Position numbers and translations under genes: made by a program. Positions 53,923 to 62,837 of a DNA stretch of 64,000 nucleotides are shown piece by piece. The notes beneath the pieces are model-generated. The model worked only from the letters and a program-made list of their open reading frames with translations, made no database searches and was not told the DNA's origin. The stretch's first letter is position 1; each line of letters begins with the position of its first letter. The stretch lies in contig NC_017095.1 in the NCBI RefSeq assembly GCF_000235405.2, forward strand, positions 186,001 to 250,000. The letters are read 5' to 3'. The stretch is from Fervidobacterium pennivorans DSM 9078 (GTDB taxonomy: Bacteria; Thermotogota; Thermotogae; Thermotogales; Fervidobacteriaceae).

Positions 53923-55128
53923 TTACTCGGAAATATGTTTGTACATTCTAATCATAACATAAGCGTTTAAAAAATAGAAAAGCGAGCTTACAACAAAAAT
54001 GAGCGTGTATCCGTTGTTGTATTTGGTGAATATGGAAAATAGGTCTGCTGAGAGGGCACGTGCAACGTTGTTTATAAACGAGTTCATACCGTTAATCGAG
54101 GAAAGCAGATTTGCTGGTATGTTGGAAAAGACTAAGGCGGTCAGGAGAGGACCAACCATATTCATTACCGCAAAGCGGAGTATATACACGAAGGTAAAGG
54201 TTATCGGTTCCCTTATAAAGCTGAGCAATACGATTAGTATGGGCACGAATACATAAGAAAAGATTAAAACGTTCATATCCCCGAACTTTTTCCCCAACTT
54301 GTAAGAAAACACTGCACCAATACTGGTAGCTAACTGAGCTAACGCTAAAATGAGTCCTATCAACGATGGTTTCATATGGAATATATCGTAGAATATCACA
54401 TTACCAAAAGTTACAAACAAGCCTGCGCCAAATCCAACACTCATAGTGGACAAGAAATAGTAAAGTACCACTTTCAACGCCCGCTTGTCTAACTTGTTGA
54501 GAATGCTGAAAAATTTTAGCACATTGGTGTCTCCAGTGTTTTGGCGTTCGTATTTTGGTTCATATAATTTCAGTTTCCAGATAGGAGCAAACGCAACGAT
54601 TCTTGATAAACTTGCTACAATTAATACGGTCCTAATTGGAAAAACGTCTCCTAACAACCCACCAAATATATTTCCCAAAACTCCGGTGAACATTCCTATT
54701 CCAAAGTTAAGACCTAGCACCTTACTACGACTTTCTCTTGAAGTGTTTAGTATCAAAAGTGTGGAAAGGACAATGGATGTTGCTGTTGAAAAACCACCGA
54801 AAAGAAAAGAAGAAATGCCAAGCTGAATAAGTGAGGGAGAAATGACCCTATACGTTCCGAAAAAAATACTCAAAAGATGTGTAGTAAGCATTAGTTGTTT
54901 TTTATTAATTTTATCTGCAATGATACCAAAAACAAGTCCAAGTAACGCACTACCCCAAAGGAAGAATGAGGTGATACGACCAACTTGCGAAGTTGGTATG
55001 CCTGAGGTTCGAAGCATCAGATTGAAAATGGTTCCGTATATACCTTGTGCAAGCCCATCTATGAACGTAAAAAGAGTAATTAAGCGAGCAGCAGAATCAG
55101 TTGACGATGAATCGGAACGATAAGGCAT
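53923..55128 (-). CDS. MFS transporter
   Basis: 401 residues with 12 hydrophobic helices, opening RLITLFTFIDGLAQGIYGTIF. The MFS loop DKINKKQLMLT follows helix 2. It is not closely similar to the other two MFS proteins in the window. GAGGAGG lies 14 bases before the ATG at 55128, a long gap. The substrate is unknown. Confidence 0.85.
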   Translation of the reverse strand: MPYRSDSSSTDSAARLITLFTFIDGLAQGIYGTIFNLMLRTSGIPTSQVGRITSFFLWGSALLGLVFGIIADKINKKQLMLTTHLLSIFFGTYRVISPSLIQLGISSFLFGGFSTATSIVLSTLLILNTSRESRSKVLGLNFGIGMFTGVLGNIFGGLLGDVFPIRTVLIVASLSRIVAFAPIWKLKLYEPKYERQNTGDTNVLKFFSILNKLDKRALKVVLYYFLSTMSVGFGAGLFVTFGNVIFYDIFHMKPSLIGLILALAQLATSIGAVFSYKLGKKFGDMNVLIFSYVFVPILIVLLSFIREPITFTFVYILRFAVMNMVGPLLTALVFSNIPANLLSSINGMNSFINNVARALSADLFSIFTKYNNGYTLIFVVSSLFYFLNAYVMIRMYKHISE

Positions 55129-55282
55129 GATTTTGTGTAAAACCTCCTCGATTAGTCTGAAAATAAGTTAGGACATCGAACAATCATCAATTAAATTCTA
55201 ACATTACACTTTTCAAAATCAAGTCGGAAAACTTCTGCTTTTTGAATCTTTCTTCTAACTAAAAAATTTTTGACTTTTTTGA

Positions 55283-55309
55283 TTAGCACTCTTGACAAAT
55301 AAGTGCTAA
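55283..55309 (+). promoter_or_regulatory. CIRCE element (HrcA operator)
   Basis: TTAGCACTC (55283-55291), nine bases, AAGTGCTAA (55301-55309). This is the CIRCE consensus with one mismatch in the right arm. It contains the -35 of the clp promoter, so HrcA repression and heat-shock induction are expected. Confidence 0.92.
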
Positions 55310-55320
55310 TATGGTATACT
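55292..55320 (+). promoter_or_regulatory. Promoter of the Hsp100 gene
   Basis: TTGACA (55292-55297), 17-base spacer, TATACT (55315-55320), the -35 lying in the CIRCE spacer. Confidence 0.88.
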
Positions 55321-55335
55321 ATCATCGGAAATGCA

Positions 55336-55373
55336 AATTAAACAAAATAGAAAGAATTAAACAAAATAGAAAG
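55336..55373 (+). repeat. Perfect tandem duplication of 19 bases in the 5' leader
   Basis: AATTAAACAAAATAGAAAG at 55336-55354 and again at 55355-55373, between the promoter and the ribosome binding site. It looks like a recent slippage duplication. Confidence 0.85.
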
Positions 55374-55393
55374 AAAAGAAAGGAGTGGTTGAT

Positions 55394-57613
55394 ATGACAT
55401 TCAACCTCGAGGAATTCACGGAAAACGCTCAGGAGATATTACAGTCTGTAACGGATGTGTTAAATCGTTACAGGCAGAATCAGATGGCGCCTGAGCACGT
55501 GCTTTTAGCCATGTTGGAGAACTCGAAAAACGCTGCTTACGATATTCTGACTCATCTCAACGTAGATATCGATGGTTTGAGAAGAGATGTGGAACGTGTT
55601 ATCACATCCAGAGGAGGTTATAACTACTATTCTGGTGGCACAGGCCAGATCTACGTTACACCAGATACTACTAAGGTCATTAATGAAGCGAAACGCGAAG
55701 CAAGACGCATGGGTGACGAAAAGGTCGGAACAGACCATTTACTCCTTGCTATGGCAATAGTACCAGAAACAACTGTCTACAGGTTGCTGGCAAGATATGG
55801 AGTCACCCAAGACAAGCTCTATACAGCTATCAAAGAACTTAGAATGAAGAGAACATATTCTGAAGAGGAAAACATCGACGTTCTTGCCAAATTTACCGAG
55901 AACTTAACTGAAATGGCAAAGAACGGACAGTTGATGCCTGTCATAGGTAGGGACAACGAAGTCAACAGGATGATAGAAATTCTTGGGAGAAAGATTAAGA
56001 ACAACCCAGTTCTCATAGGAGACCCAGGTGTTGGTAAGACAGCAATCGTTGAGGGGCTTGCTCAAAGAATAGTCTCTGGAAATGTGCCAGATTTCTTGAA
56101 GAACAAAACAATTCTTAAGCTTGATCTTGCAAGGTTAGTTGCTGGAACAAAATTCAGAGGAGAATTCGAGGAAAGGCTCAAGAAACTTATAGATGTGCTC
56201 AAAAAGAGAACAGATGTGATCCTCTTCATCGACGAACTTCATACAGTTGTTGGGGCTGGAGCTGCTGAAGGTGCTCTCGATGCTGGTAACATTCTGAAAC
56301 CAGAACTGGCAAGAGGTACACTGAGGGTGATTGGAGCAACTACTGTTGAAGAATACAGAAAACATATAGAAAAAGACAAAGCGCTTGCAAGAAGGTTCCA
56401 GGTTATATTCGTTTCAGAACCATCGGTTGAAGAAACGATTGAGATTTTGAAGGGTCTCAGACCGAAATTCGAAGAGTTCCATGGAGTTAAGATTAGTGAC
56501 AAAGCTATCGAAGCAGCCGCCAAGTTGGCTTCAAAGTACATTACAGACAGGTTCATGCCGGACAAAGCCGTGGACTTGGTAGATGAGGCAGCAGCTCGTG
56601 CGAAGATAGATGGTAAACAAGAAGTAACGGATGAAGATATTGCAAAGGTTATCGAGCGCTGGACTGGTATACCTGTTGGTAAGATTATGGGTGACGAAAA
56701 GGAAAAAATTAAGAACCTTGAAAAGCTCATTCACGAAAAGTTTGTAGACCAAGAAGAAGCAGTAAAAGTTGTAGCGAACGCTATAAAGATGTCTCGTGCA
56801 GGTATCAGAAATCCGAAACGACCACTCGGTGTGTTCTTGTTCCTTGGACCAACTGGTGTTGGTAAAACAGAGCTTGCAAAGAGATTAGCCGACGTGCTGT
56901 TTGGTAGTGAAAAGGCGCTAATCAGAATCGATATGAGTGAGTACATGGAAAAGCATTCAGTTGCCAGGTTAATTGGTGCACCTCCAGGATACGTCGGTTA
57001 CGAAGAAGGTGGACAGCTCACAGAACAAGTGAGAAGAAGACCATACAGTGTCGTGCTCTTTGACGAAATCGAAAAGGCGCATCCAGAAGTCTTCAACGTG
57101 TTGCTACAGCTCTTCGATGATGGAAGACTTACCGATGGTAAGGGTACGACGGTTGATTTCAGAAACACGATAATTATAATGACAAGTAACATAGGTTCAG
57201 ACATAATAATCCAAGACATTGAAGATGGTTTAGAAAATGCTATACCAAAGCATATCGAAGAAGAAATGCGCAGGTATTTCAGACCAGAGTTAATTAACAG
57301 AATCGATGCGGCTGTTGTTTTCAAACCACTCAAGAAAGAACACATTAAGCAAATAATCGATATCTATCTCAAAGAACTCAACGAAAGACTTGCCGATAGA
57401 AACATCGTTGTGGAACTAGATGAATCAGTGAAAGAATACTTGGCAACGGAAGGTTACGTACCAACGATGGGTGCTAGACCTCTTAGAAGATTGTTTGAGA
57501 ACACAGTAGAGTTCAAACTTGCTGAACTGATAATCGACGAACAAGTCAAGGAAGGTCAAAAAGTGAAATTCTACTGGAAAGAAGAAGGACTTTACTGGGA
57601 GATACAAGGATAG
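55394..57613 (+). CDS. Hsp100/Clp ATPase without middle domain
   Basis: 739 residues from ATG 55394, with AAAGGAG eight bases before it. The double Clp N-domain (about 1-145) is followed by AAA-1 with GDPGVGKTA (about 210) and AAA-2 with GPTGVGKTE (about 486), then the C-terminal domain. Between the AAA modules only a short linker is left, so the coiled-coil M domain of ClpB (and the shorter one of ClpC) is missing. In the region after MTSNIG I see no IGF/LGF-type tripeptide for ClpP docking (it reads [15 protein letters not shown]). It may be a ClpA/ClpC-related protein that works without ClpP. CIRCE control supports a heat-shock role. Confidence 0.9.
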   Translation: MTFNLEEFTENAQEILQSVTDVLNRYRQNQMAPEHVLLAMLENSKNAAYDILTHLNVDIDGLRRDVERVITSRGGYNYYSGGTGQIYVTPDTTKVINEAKREARRMGDEKVGTDHLLLAMAIVPETTVYRLLARYGVTQDKLYTAIKELRMKRTYSEEENIDVLAKFTENLTEMAKNGQLMPVIGRDNEVNRMIEILGRKIKNNPVLIGDPGVGKTAIVEGLAQRIVSGNVPDFLKNKTILKLDLARLVAGTKFRGEFEERLKKLIDVLKKRTDVILFIDELHTVVGAGAAEGALDAGNILKPELARGTLRVIGATTVEEYRKHIEKDKALARRFQVIFVSEPSVEETIEILKGLRPKFEEFHGVKISDKAIEAAAKLASKYITDRFMPDKAVDLVDEAAARAKIDGKQEVTDEDIAKVIERWTGIPVGKIMGDEKEKIKNLEKLIHEKFVDQEEAVKVVANAIKMSRAGIRNPKRPLGVFLFLGPTGVGKTELAKRLADVLFGSEKALIRIDMSEYMEKHSVARLIGAPPGYVGYEEGGQLTEQVRRRPYSVVLFDEIEKAHPEVFNVLLQLFDDGRLTDGKGTTVDFRNTIIIMTSNIGSDIIIQDIEDGLENAIPKHIEEEMRRYFRPELINRIDAAVVFKPLKKEHIKQIIDIYLKELNERLADRNIVVELDESVKEYLATEGYVPTMGARPLRRLFENTVEFKLAELIIDEQVKEGQKVKFYWKEEGLYWEIQG

Positions 57614-57634
57614 CAAATAAATTAGACATTAGGA

Positions 57635-57677
57635 AACCCTCCTCAAGATAGAAATTTTGAGGAGGGTTCTTTTTTTG
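57635..57677 (+). terminator. Intrinsic terminator after the Hsp100 gene
   Basis: AACCCTCCTCAA (57635-57646) pairs with TTGAGGAGGGTT (57657-57668), ten-base loop, followed by CTTTTTTTT. Confidence 0.92.
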
Positions 57678-57720
57678 TATTTTTAGCATATAATATACTT
57701 TTTGGAACGTACCTACCCTG

Positions 57721-57749
57721 TTGACAGGTGAGAGTTTGTATGATAGAAT
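57721..57749 (+). promoter_or_regulatory. Promoter of the tRNA pair
   Basis: TTGACA (57721-57726), 17-base spacer, TAGAAT (57744-57749), 14 bases before tRNA-Cys. Confidence 0.7.
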
Positions 57750-57763
57750 GTAACACGCAACGG

Positions 57764-57840
57764 GGCGACGTAGCCAAGGGGTCTAAGGCGGAGGTCTGCA
57801 AAATCTCTATTCGAGGGTTCAAATCCCTCCGTCGCCTCCA
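57764..57840 (+). tRNA. tRNA-Cys (GCA)
   Basis: A cloverleaf of 77 bases with encoded CCA. The acceptor arm GGCGACG (57764-57770) pairs with CGTCGCC (57830-57836). The anticodon loop is CTGCAAA on a 5-bp stem with one G-T pair. The T-arm sequence is GAGGGTTCAAATCCCTC. The anticodon GCA reads Cys codons. Confidence 0.95.
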
Positions 57841-57847
57841 GGTTTTT

Positions 57848-57923
57848 GGGCTCGTAGCTCAGTTGGCAGAGCATCCGGCTCATAACCGGACGGTCGGGGG
57901 TTCGATTCCCTCCGAGCCCACCA
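57848..57923 (+). tRNA. tRNA-Met (CAT), elongator type
   Basis: A cloverleaf of 76 bases with encoded CCA. The acceptor arm GGGCTCG pairs with CGAGCCC. The anticodon stem CCGG/CCGG has the loop CTCATAA with anticodon CAT. The acceptor pair G1-C72 and lack of the initiator-type GGG/CCC anticodon stem argue against the initiator. A lysidine-modified tRNA-Ile(CAU) is not excluded. It is seven bases after tRNA-Cys. Confidence 0.9.
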
Positions 57924-57926
57924 GGA

Positions 57927-57964
57927 AACAAAGATGCAGCGGGCATGCGCCCGTCTTTGTTTTA
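57927..57964 (+). terminator. Terminator after the tRNA pair
   Basis: ACAAAGA and TCTTTGT form the lower stem, CGGGC and GCCCG the upper stem, with a 5-base bulge on the 5' side and an ATGC loop. TTTT follows. The bulge weakens it somewhat. Confidence 0.65.
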
Positions 57965-57998
57965 TGCTTTAGGCAAAAATAATTCTTAGTCCAAAAAA

Positions 57999-58043
57999 TC
58001 CCGCTCTGCTTAAGAATGAGCAGGGCCGCATAAGACCGAGGGA
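57999..58043 (+). promoter_or_regulatory. Candidate ribosomal protein leader before rpsF (S6:S18-type)
   Basis: The leader can fold as an 8-bp stem, GCTCTGCT (58003-58010) with AGCAGGGC (58019-58026), closed by TCCC/GGGA (57999-58002 with 58040-58043). The strand between holds CGCATAAGACCGA. A CCG-containing leader bound by S6 and S18 is known before rpsF in many bacteria. The match is by gross features, and exact motif agreement was not verified. Confidence 0.4.
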
Positions 58044-58054
58044 GGAGGTGCTTT

Positions 58055-58444
58055 ATGAGGATATACGAAACGATGTTCATCATCAAACCAGACGTACCAG
58101 AGGAAGAAAGGAACAACTTGGTTGAAGGTGTTAAGAAGTTCTTGGAAGAAAGACTCGGAGCGCAGGTTGAAAACGTTGACAGATGGGGTATTAGAAAACT
58201 AGCCTACAAGATTGGAAAGTACTTCGAAGGAGACTACACAGTTATTTACTTCAGGTCAAACGGTCAAGGACTTGATCAACTTGAGAATTATTTCAAAGTG
58301 CACCCAGATTTCATGAGATGGCAAACATTCAGAAGAGAAGACCTTGAGAAAAAGGAAAGAAAAGCAGCAAGAGCCAAGAAAGAAGCGGAAAGCTCTAGCC
58401 AGGAAGGCCAGCAGGAGGGTGCTTCTGAAGAGAAGGTGGAATAA
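58055..58444 (+). CDS. rpsF: Ribosomal protein S6
   Basis: 129 residues. MRIYETMFIIKPD at the N-terminus, RWGIRKLAYKI and VHPDFMRWQTFR are typical of S6, which binds 16S rRNA with S18 in the 30S platform. The charged C-terminal tail (about 95-129, Lys/Glu/Gln-rich) is longer than in E. coli. GGAGGAGG precedes the ATG. Its stop overlaps the ssb start by one base. Confidence 0.97.
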   Translation: MRIYETMFIIKPDVPEEERNNLVEGVKKFLEERLGAQVENVDRWGIRKLAYKIGKYFEGDYTVIYFRSNGQGLDQLENYFKVHPDFMRWQTFRREDLEKKERKAARAKKEAESSSQEGQQEGASEEKVE

Positions 58445-58854
58445 TGTCGTATAACAAAGTTGTTCTTGTGGGTAGATTAACACGAGACCCTGAGACAAGG
58501 CAAACAATCGACGGAAATTTGGTAACCACGTTTACAATTGCGGTAAACCGAGGAACAAATGGAGATGAAGCCGATTTTATAAGGATTGTAGCATTTAGGA
58601 AGCTGGCAGAATTGGCACATAACTATCTTCAAAAAGGTAGAATGGTTTTGGTTGATGGCAAGTTGAGAATCAATAAATGGAAAACAAACGATGGTCAAAC
58701 CAGGTCAACCGTCGAAATATGGGCAGACAATATCGTGTTTGTTGACTCAAGAAAGAGTGACAAAGAAATCCCAGAAGAAATACCATACGAAGAAGTTTTT
58801 GGCGAAGATATTGAAGAAGAAGACATCCCGAATGACGATGAACCACCATTTTGA
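58444..58854 (+). CDS. ssb: Single-stranded DNA-binding protein
   Basis: 136 residues. The OB fold has MSYNKVVLVGRLTRDPETR and a central FIRIVAFRKLAELAHNYLQKGR (residues 40-61), the normal SSB core. An acidic tail ends DDEPPF, the C-terminal tip used for protein partners. It lies in the standard rpsF-ssb-rpsR order, starting at ATG 58444. Confidence 0.97.
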   Translation: MSYNKVVLVGRLTRDPETRQTIDGNLVTTFTIAVNRGTNGDEADFIRIVAFRKLAELAHNYLQKGRMVLVDGKLRINKWKTNDGQTRSTVEIWADNIVFVDSRKSDKEIPEEIPYEEVFGEDIEEEDIPNDDEPPF

Positions 58855-58893
58855 TGAGTATAATGAATTATACGTTAATAGGAGGGAAGTAGG

Positions 58894-59124
58894 ATGCCAA
58901 GAGTAAGGCAAAGAAGAAGAAAAATTAAGGCATGTAAACTGTGTGAAATGAATCTTGACTATGTTGACTATAAAGATACAAAATTGCTCAAGGATTTCTT
59001 AAATGAAAAAGGTAAGATACTTCCAAGAAGGCTTACAGGAAACTGTGCGAAGCACCAAAGAATGGTAAAGACCGCAATCAAAAGAGCAAGACAGATGGCA
59101 TTGTTACCATACCTAAAATACTAA
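58894..59124 (+). CDS. rpsR: Ribosomal protein S18
   Basis: 76 residues, short and basic. [17 protein letters not shown] is the N-terminal Cys-bearing part, followed by [20 protein letters not shown], the RNA-binding core. It follows ssb after 39 bases with GGAGGGAAG before the ATG. It partners S6 in the ribosome. A strong terminator follows. Confidence 0.97.
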   Translation: MPRVRQRRRKIKACKLCEMNLDYVDYKDTKLLKDFLNEKGKILPRRLTGNCAKHQRMVKTAIKRARQMALLPYLKY

Positions 59125-59130
59125 AAAATA

Positions 59131-59171
59131 AAAGAAGTCGCCAGTTAGCTGTTGGCGACTTCTTTTTTTTT
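59131..59171 (+). terminator. Intrinsic terminator after rpsR
   Basis: AAAGAAGTCGCCA (59131-59143) pairs perfectly with TGGCGACTTCTTT (59153-59165), nine-base loop, followed by more T. Confidence 0.93.
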
Positions 59172-59204
59172 CAGGTTTATATTGATGAGTAAGAGGTGCT
59201 AAAT

Positions 59205-60122
59205 ATGACAAACGATTTCGTTTCAAAGATAGCTTTGACTACAATTTTCCTTGCTTTGTTATTTCCTGTTGTTTTAAGTCTTTTTGCTACCGAGGTTCCA
59301 CAAGATTGGATTCTTTACACAAACGGTCCTAAGTTAGAAGAACTTATGTTGGCGAAGGCTGATTTGGTTGTGATTGATTATTCTTCTGATGGAACAGACA
59401 AAAAGGCTTTTAAGAAGGAAGATATAGTGCTTTTACAATCTCAAGGAAAAAAGGTATTTTCTTACTTAAACTTCGCTGTTGCTGAAAATTGGAGATTCTA
59501 TTGGAGTTTTTTAGACAAAGCCATCGTGCTCGGGTCTCTGGACAATTGGCCCGGAGAATATTACGTTAAATACTGGTACACAGAATGGTATGACGTGGTA
59601 AAGCAATATATGAAAAGAATCACATCAGCCGGGTTCAATGGAGTTGCTTTGGATTGGATAAACATCTATCAACATGCAAAACTTCAAAAGCTTTCTGGAA
59701 AAAGTGCAGAAGCATTGAAAAACGCTATGGTGGAAAACCTGAGAAAACTAATAAGCGATTTTCCAAAGTTGGAATACGCGCTGGTGAATGGAGAAGATAT
59801 ACTGCTTGAATTTCCAGACATAAGGAAAAGAGTAAAGTATGTTATCGTTGAGAGCCTGTTTTTTTCTGAGGGTCAACTTGTAACGAATACTGAAGAGTTT
59901 GTTCGCAGAGTGAATAAGCTGTCTCTGCTTGTAAAGAATGGGATTACCGTTCTTTCAATTGAATACATTGATAACGGCAATCCCTTCGACAATATGAATG
60001 CCCATCGTATAAAAACATACGTGAGTTTGGCGAAAAAATACGGGTTTAAGTATTATATTGCACGATTGGACATGAAATTGGACGTTGTTAACATTCCCAG
60101 GATACCAAATAGCAAGGACTGA
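59205..60122 (+). CDS. Secreted protein of TM1410-like / GH114-like glycosidase fold
   Basis: About 305 residues with a signal peptide or anchor (about residues 8-27, FVSKIALTTIFLALLFPVVL). The mature part resembles TM1410-type TIM-barrel proteins: WILYTNGP, ADLVVIDYSSDGT, KKVFSYLNFAVAENWRFYW and GFNGVALDWINIY. The Asp in ALDW and Glu in the VIVESLFFSEG segment would be candidate catalytic residues. An endo-galactosaminidase-like activity is only a family-based guess. The ATG at 59205 follows AGAGGTG. It ends convergent with era, with a palindrome covering both stops. Confidence 0.65.
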   Translation: MTNDFVSKIALTTIFLALLFPVVLSLFATEVPQDWILYTNGPKLEELMLAKADLVVIDYSSDGTDKKAFKKEDIVLLQSQGKKVFSYLNFAVAENWRFYWSFLDKAIVLGSLDNWPGEYYVKYWYTEWYDVVKQYMKRITSAGFNGVALDWINIYQHAKLQKLSGKSAEALKNAMVENLRKLISDFPKLEYALVNGEDILLEFPDIRKRVKYVIVESLFFSEGQLVTNTEEFVRRVNKLSLLVKNGITVLSIEYIDNGNPFDNMNAHRIKTYVSLAKKYGFKYYIARLDMKLDVVNIPRIPNSKD

Positions 60123-60124
60123 TT

Positions 60125-61021
60125 TCAGTCCAAATCGTCACGCATTCCGACTTCGTTTAGAATGATGAAGTCTTTGTTTCTCCAGTCTTTTTTGACCTTT
60201 ACATGGAGGTCTAAGTAAACTTTTGAACCCAAGAAGTATTCTATATCCTTTCTTGCGCTTTCCCCAATTTTCTTTATCATTCTTCCTTCCTGACCAATGA
60301 TGATACCCTTCTGACTTTCCCTTTCAACGTAAATGTTTGCCCTAATGTACACGACACCGTTCGGTCTTTCTTTAACTTCTTCGACAATTACAGCAACGGA
60401 GTGAGGAATTTCTTCGTATGTGAAATGGAATATCTTTTCCCTTATCAGTTCAGAAGCGATAAAGGAAAGTGGTCTGTCAACTATAATATCTTCTGGATAC
60501 AGTTGAGGACCTTCTGGCAAATGTTGTTTTATCTTTTCTACGAGCTCGTTTAATCCCTCGCCAGTTACCGCGGATGTGCGCACCACATCAAGGAGGTTGT
60601 TTACATGGCTTCTTATTTGTTCTTCTATTAAATCTGCACGGTCATTGTCCACAAGGTCTATTTTGTTGATTACCCCAATTGTTGGTGTTTCAGACTGGTT
60701 AATGTAGTTTGATATATGTTCTTCTGGTGTTTCAAAACCTTCCTTTGCATCGATTGTAAAAAGCAACAAATCAACGTTTTTTAACGCTTGAACGGCGGCT
60801 TTAACCATGTATTCACCAAGCCTGTGCAGTGGCTTGTGTATACCCGGTGTGTCTACGAAAATGATTTGAGCATCTGAGTCCGTGTATATAACATTTATTC
60901 TGTTTCTGGTTGTCTGTGGTTTATCTGATACAATGACAACTTTTTTCTTCATTATCGCATTGATTATCGATGACTTACCTACGTTGGGTTTTCCAACAAA
61001 CGAAACAAATCCACTCTTCAT
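60125..61021 (-). CDS. era: GTPase Era
   Basis: 298 residues: a GTPase domain ([22 protein letters not shown]) and a C-terminal KH domain with [20 protein letters not shown] (about 240-259). Era binds the 3' end of 16S rRNA and acts in 30S assembly. It is the last gene of the minus-strand run from dnaB. GGGAGGGAG precedes the ATG. Confidence 0.96.
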   Translation of the reverse strand: MKSGFVSFVGKPNVGKSSIINAIMKKKVVIVSDKPQTTRNRINVIYTDSDAQIIFVDTPGIHKPLHRLGEYMVKAAVQALKNVDLLLFTIDAKEGFETPEEHISNYINQSETPTIGVINKIDLVDNDRADLIEEQIRSHVNNLLDVVRTSAVTGEGLNELVEKIKQHLPEGPQLYPEDIIVDRPLSFIASELIREKIFHFTYEEIPHSVAVIVEEVKERPNGVVYIRANIYVERESQKGIIIGQEGRMIKKIGESARKDIEYFLGSKVYLDLHVKVKKDWRNKDFIILNEVGMRDDLD

Positions 61022-61073
61022 TTAGTCTCCCTCCCATCAGAATGCATTGCGATTTCTCTGGATTCTTATATCT

Positions 61074-62090
61074 TTAGTCTTCCACTTGCTCCTGCTTATT
61101 CTGTTCTTCAAAAGCCTTAGCGAATTCTCCTGATTCGAGTTTACTTATAAACAGTCCCAGCAAAATCTTTACATCCTCACTAAGTTTGACCCTTCTATCG
61201 ATGAAGTAAAGGTATTCTATAACATTTTTCAGCAGCTTTGGAGAATAAAACAACACATGGTTTACAGGCTTGTATTTTGAATCTTTGAATGCGAACCCTA
61301 AAAACCTTGCAACCCTTGGTGAAAGAATCCCAAGCTCTTTGGAAAGATTAGCTACATCAGGCCATTTGTAATCAGGTTTTTTTGGAGCGTGGACTACGAT
61401 GTTGAATAGTTCTATAAAATGCTTTGAAACTGTGTACGATATAATTATCGGTTCATAATTATTGCAGATTTCATGTAGCATGTTTTTCGCAATCGAGTAA
61501 TTTTGCTCTGATAAAGCGAAACAGAATTCGTCCAATTTGCTGATAGTTCTTTTAAAGACAATTTGTTCAACATCTTGTGGTGTTGGGTGCTCACCAGCGT
61601 AAATTTGCAGTTTTTCAAGTTCTGCGAGTATCGCATATTCATCAGGTCCTGTGAATTTAAATATGCTTTTCGCAACTTCTTCATGGCATGTTACACCTAT
61701 CTTGCTTGCCACATCTTTAACAAAATTCAACCACTTGTCTTCTTCCCATTCTTTGGGTTTTTCGAATGTCAAGATTTCTACTTTGCCTGGAATCCTTGTA
61801 ACCTCTTTTCCTACTTTTTCTGTTCGGACAAAAACCGTAACCCAATTTCCTGATAAATCGAGTGATTGAAATTGTTTTTTTTCACTCTTAGACCACTCGT
61901 CAAAATCTACTAAATCGTAAACTTTAGCGCTCGAAAACAATCCTAAACTTACACCGGCGTTCTTTAATTCTTCAATCTTTCCGTCATCATCGGCGAATAT
62001 TTTGTGATATTCCACATCTTTACCTTTCAGATATTCTTTTATATAAAGTTCTTTGCTGAGCTCGGAGTCACCAACGAGGTAAATAACCAT
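61074..62090 (-). CDS. holA: DNA polymerase III clamp-loader subunit delta (HolA)
   Basis: 338 residues with MVIYLVGDSELSKELYIKEYL at the start (positions 1-21), where the P-loop is absent as usual in delta, and KVYDLVDFDEW in domain 1. The domain 2-3 region has FTGPDEYAILAELEKLQIY. The C-terminal helical domain ends LLGLFISKLESG. Delta opens the sliding clamp. AAGGAGGAG is about 14 bases before the ATG. The delta prime gene is 24 kb away in this window. Confidence 0.9.
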   Translation of the reverse strand: MVIYLVGDSELSKELYIKEYLKGKDVEYHKIFADDDGKIEELKNAGVSLGLFSSAKVYDLVDFDEWSKSEKKQFQSLDLSGNWVTVFVRTEKVGKEVTRIPGKVEILTFEKPKEWEEDKWLNFVKDVASKIGVTCHEEVAKSIFKFTGPDEYAILAELEKLQIYAGEHPTPQDVEQIVFKRTISKLDEFCFALSEQNYSIAKNMLHEICNNYEPIIISYTVSKHFIELFNIVVHAPKKPDYKWPDVANLSKELGILSPRVARFLGFAFKDSKYKPVNHVLFYSPKLLKNVIEYLYFIDRRVKLSEDVKILLGLFISKLESGEFAKAFEEQNKQEQVED

Positions 62091-62111
62091 ATTCGTCCGT
62101 TCTTCTCCTCC

Positions 62112-62828
62112 TTAACCTATAACTTCGATTATTCTACCATTTTCCATTCTCATGATTCTGTTCGCAATTTGTGCAACATTTTGATCATGTGTTACTATGA
62201 CAAAAGTTGTTCCAAATTCTTTGTTAAGCTCGATTATCAACTTTTTGATTTGCTCTCCATTTTTCACATCCAATGCACCTGTTGGTTCGTCAGCCCAGAT
62301 GATTTTTGGGGTTGTTGAAAGTGCACGAGCGATGGAAACTCTTTGTTGCTCACCACCTGACAACTGCGAAGGATACGCATCTTTTCTGTGAGAGATTCCC
62401 ATAAATTCGAGCAGTTCTAAAGCCCTTTTTCGTGCTTCTGTGACTGGAACTTTATTAAGAAGAAGAGGTAGTTCTACGTTCTCAACAGCAGTTAGAACGG
62501 GAATAAGGTTGAAAAACTGGAATATAAACCCCATACTCTTTGCTCTGAATTTCGCTTTCTCTTCTTCAGACATTTTTGTTATTTCCTGTCCGTCTATAAT
62601 TATTGTACCTGAAGTTGGAATATCAAGACCTGCCAGCAAGTTCAATAGAGTGGTCTTTCCAGAGCCAGACGGGCCAAGTATTGCAACGATTTCTCCTTTG
62701 TATATCTCCAAATTCACAGAATCGAGTGCTACGACTTTTGAACTACCAGAACCGTAGATTTTGGAAAGATTTTCGGCTTTCACTATGATTTCTTTCAGTT
62801 CATTCGTGGCATTAAAATTTTTTTGCAT
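62112..62828 (-). CDS. ABC transporter ATPase, MacB/LolD type
   Basis: 238 residues. Walker A is GPSGSGKTT, the signature LSGGEQQRVSIARAL, Walker B IIWADEPTGALD, and the D-loop and H-loop (VTHDQ) follow. The insert FQFFNLIPVLTAVENVELPLL is typical of the MacB/LolD/FtsE-like group, which pairs with FtsX-like permeases for export or lipoprotein release. No such permease is next to it. GAGGTGG precedes the ATG. Confidence 0.92.
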   Translation of the reverse strand: MQKNFNATNELKEIIVKAENLSKIYGSGSSKVVALDSVNLEIYKGEIVAILGPSGSGKTTLLNLLAGLDIPTSGTIIIDGQEITKMSEEEKAKFRAKSMGFIFQFFNLIPVLTAVENVELPLLLNKVPVTEARKRALELLEFMGISHRKDAYPSQLSGGEQQRVSIARALSTTPKIIWADEPTGALDVKNGEQIKKLIIELNKEFGTTFVIVTHDQNVAQIANRIMRMENGRIIEVIG

Positions 62829-62837
62829 CTTTCCACC

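Noticed and set aside
57728-57982. Open frames running through the tRNA pair on both strands
   Set aside because: They are covered by two clear tRNA genes and have no coding signals.
60036-60054. An AT-rich 5-bp stem with T-run on the minus strand as the era terminator
   Set aside because: The stem AATAC/GTATT is too weak to call.
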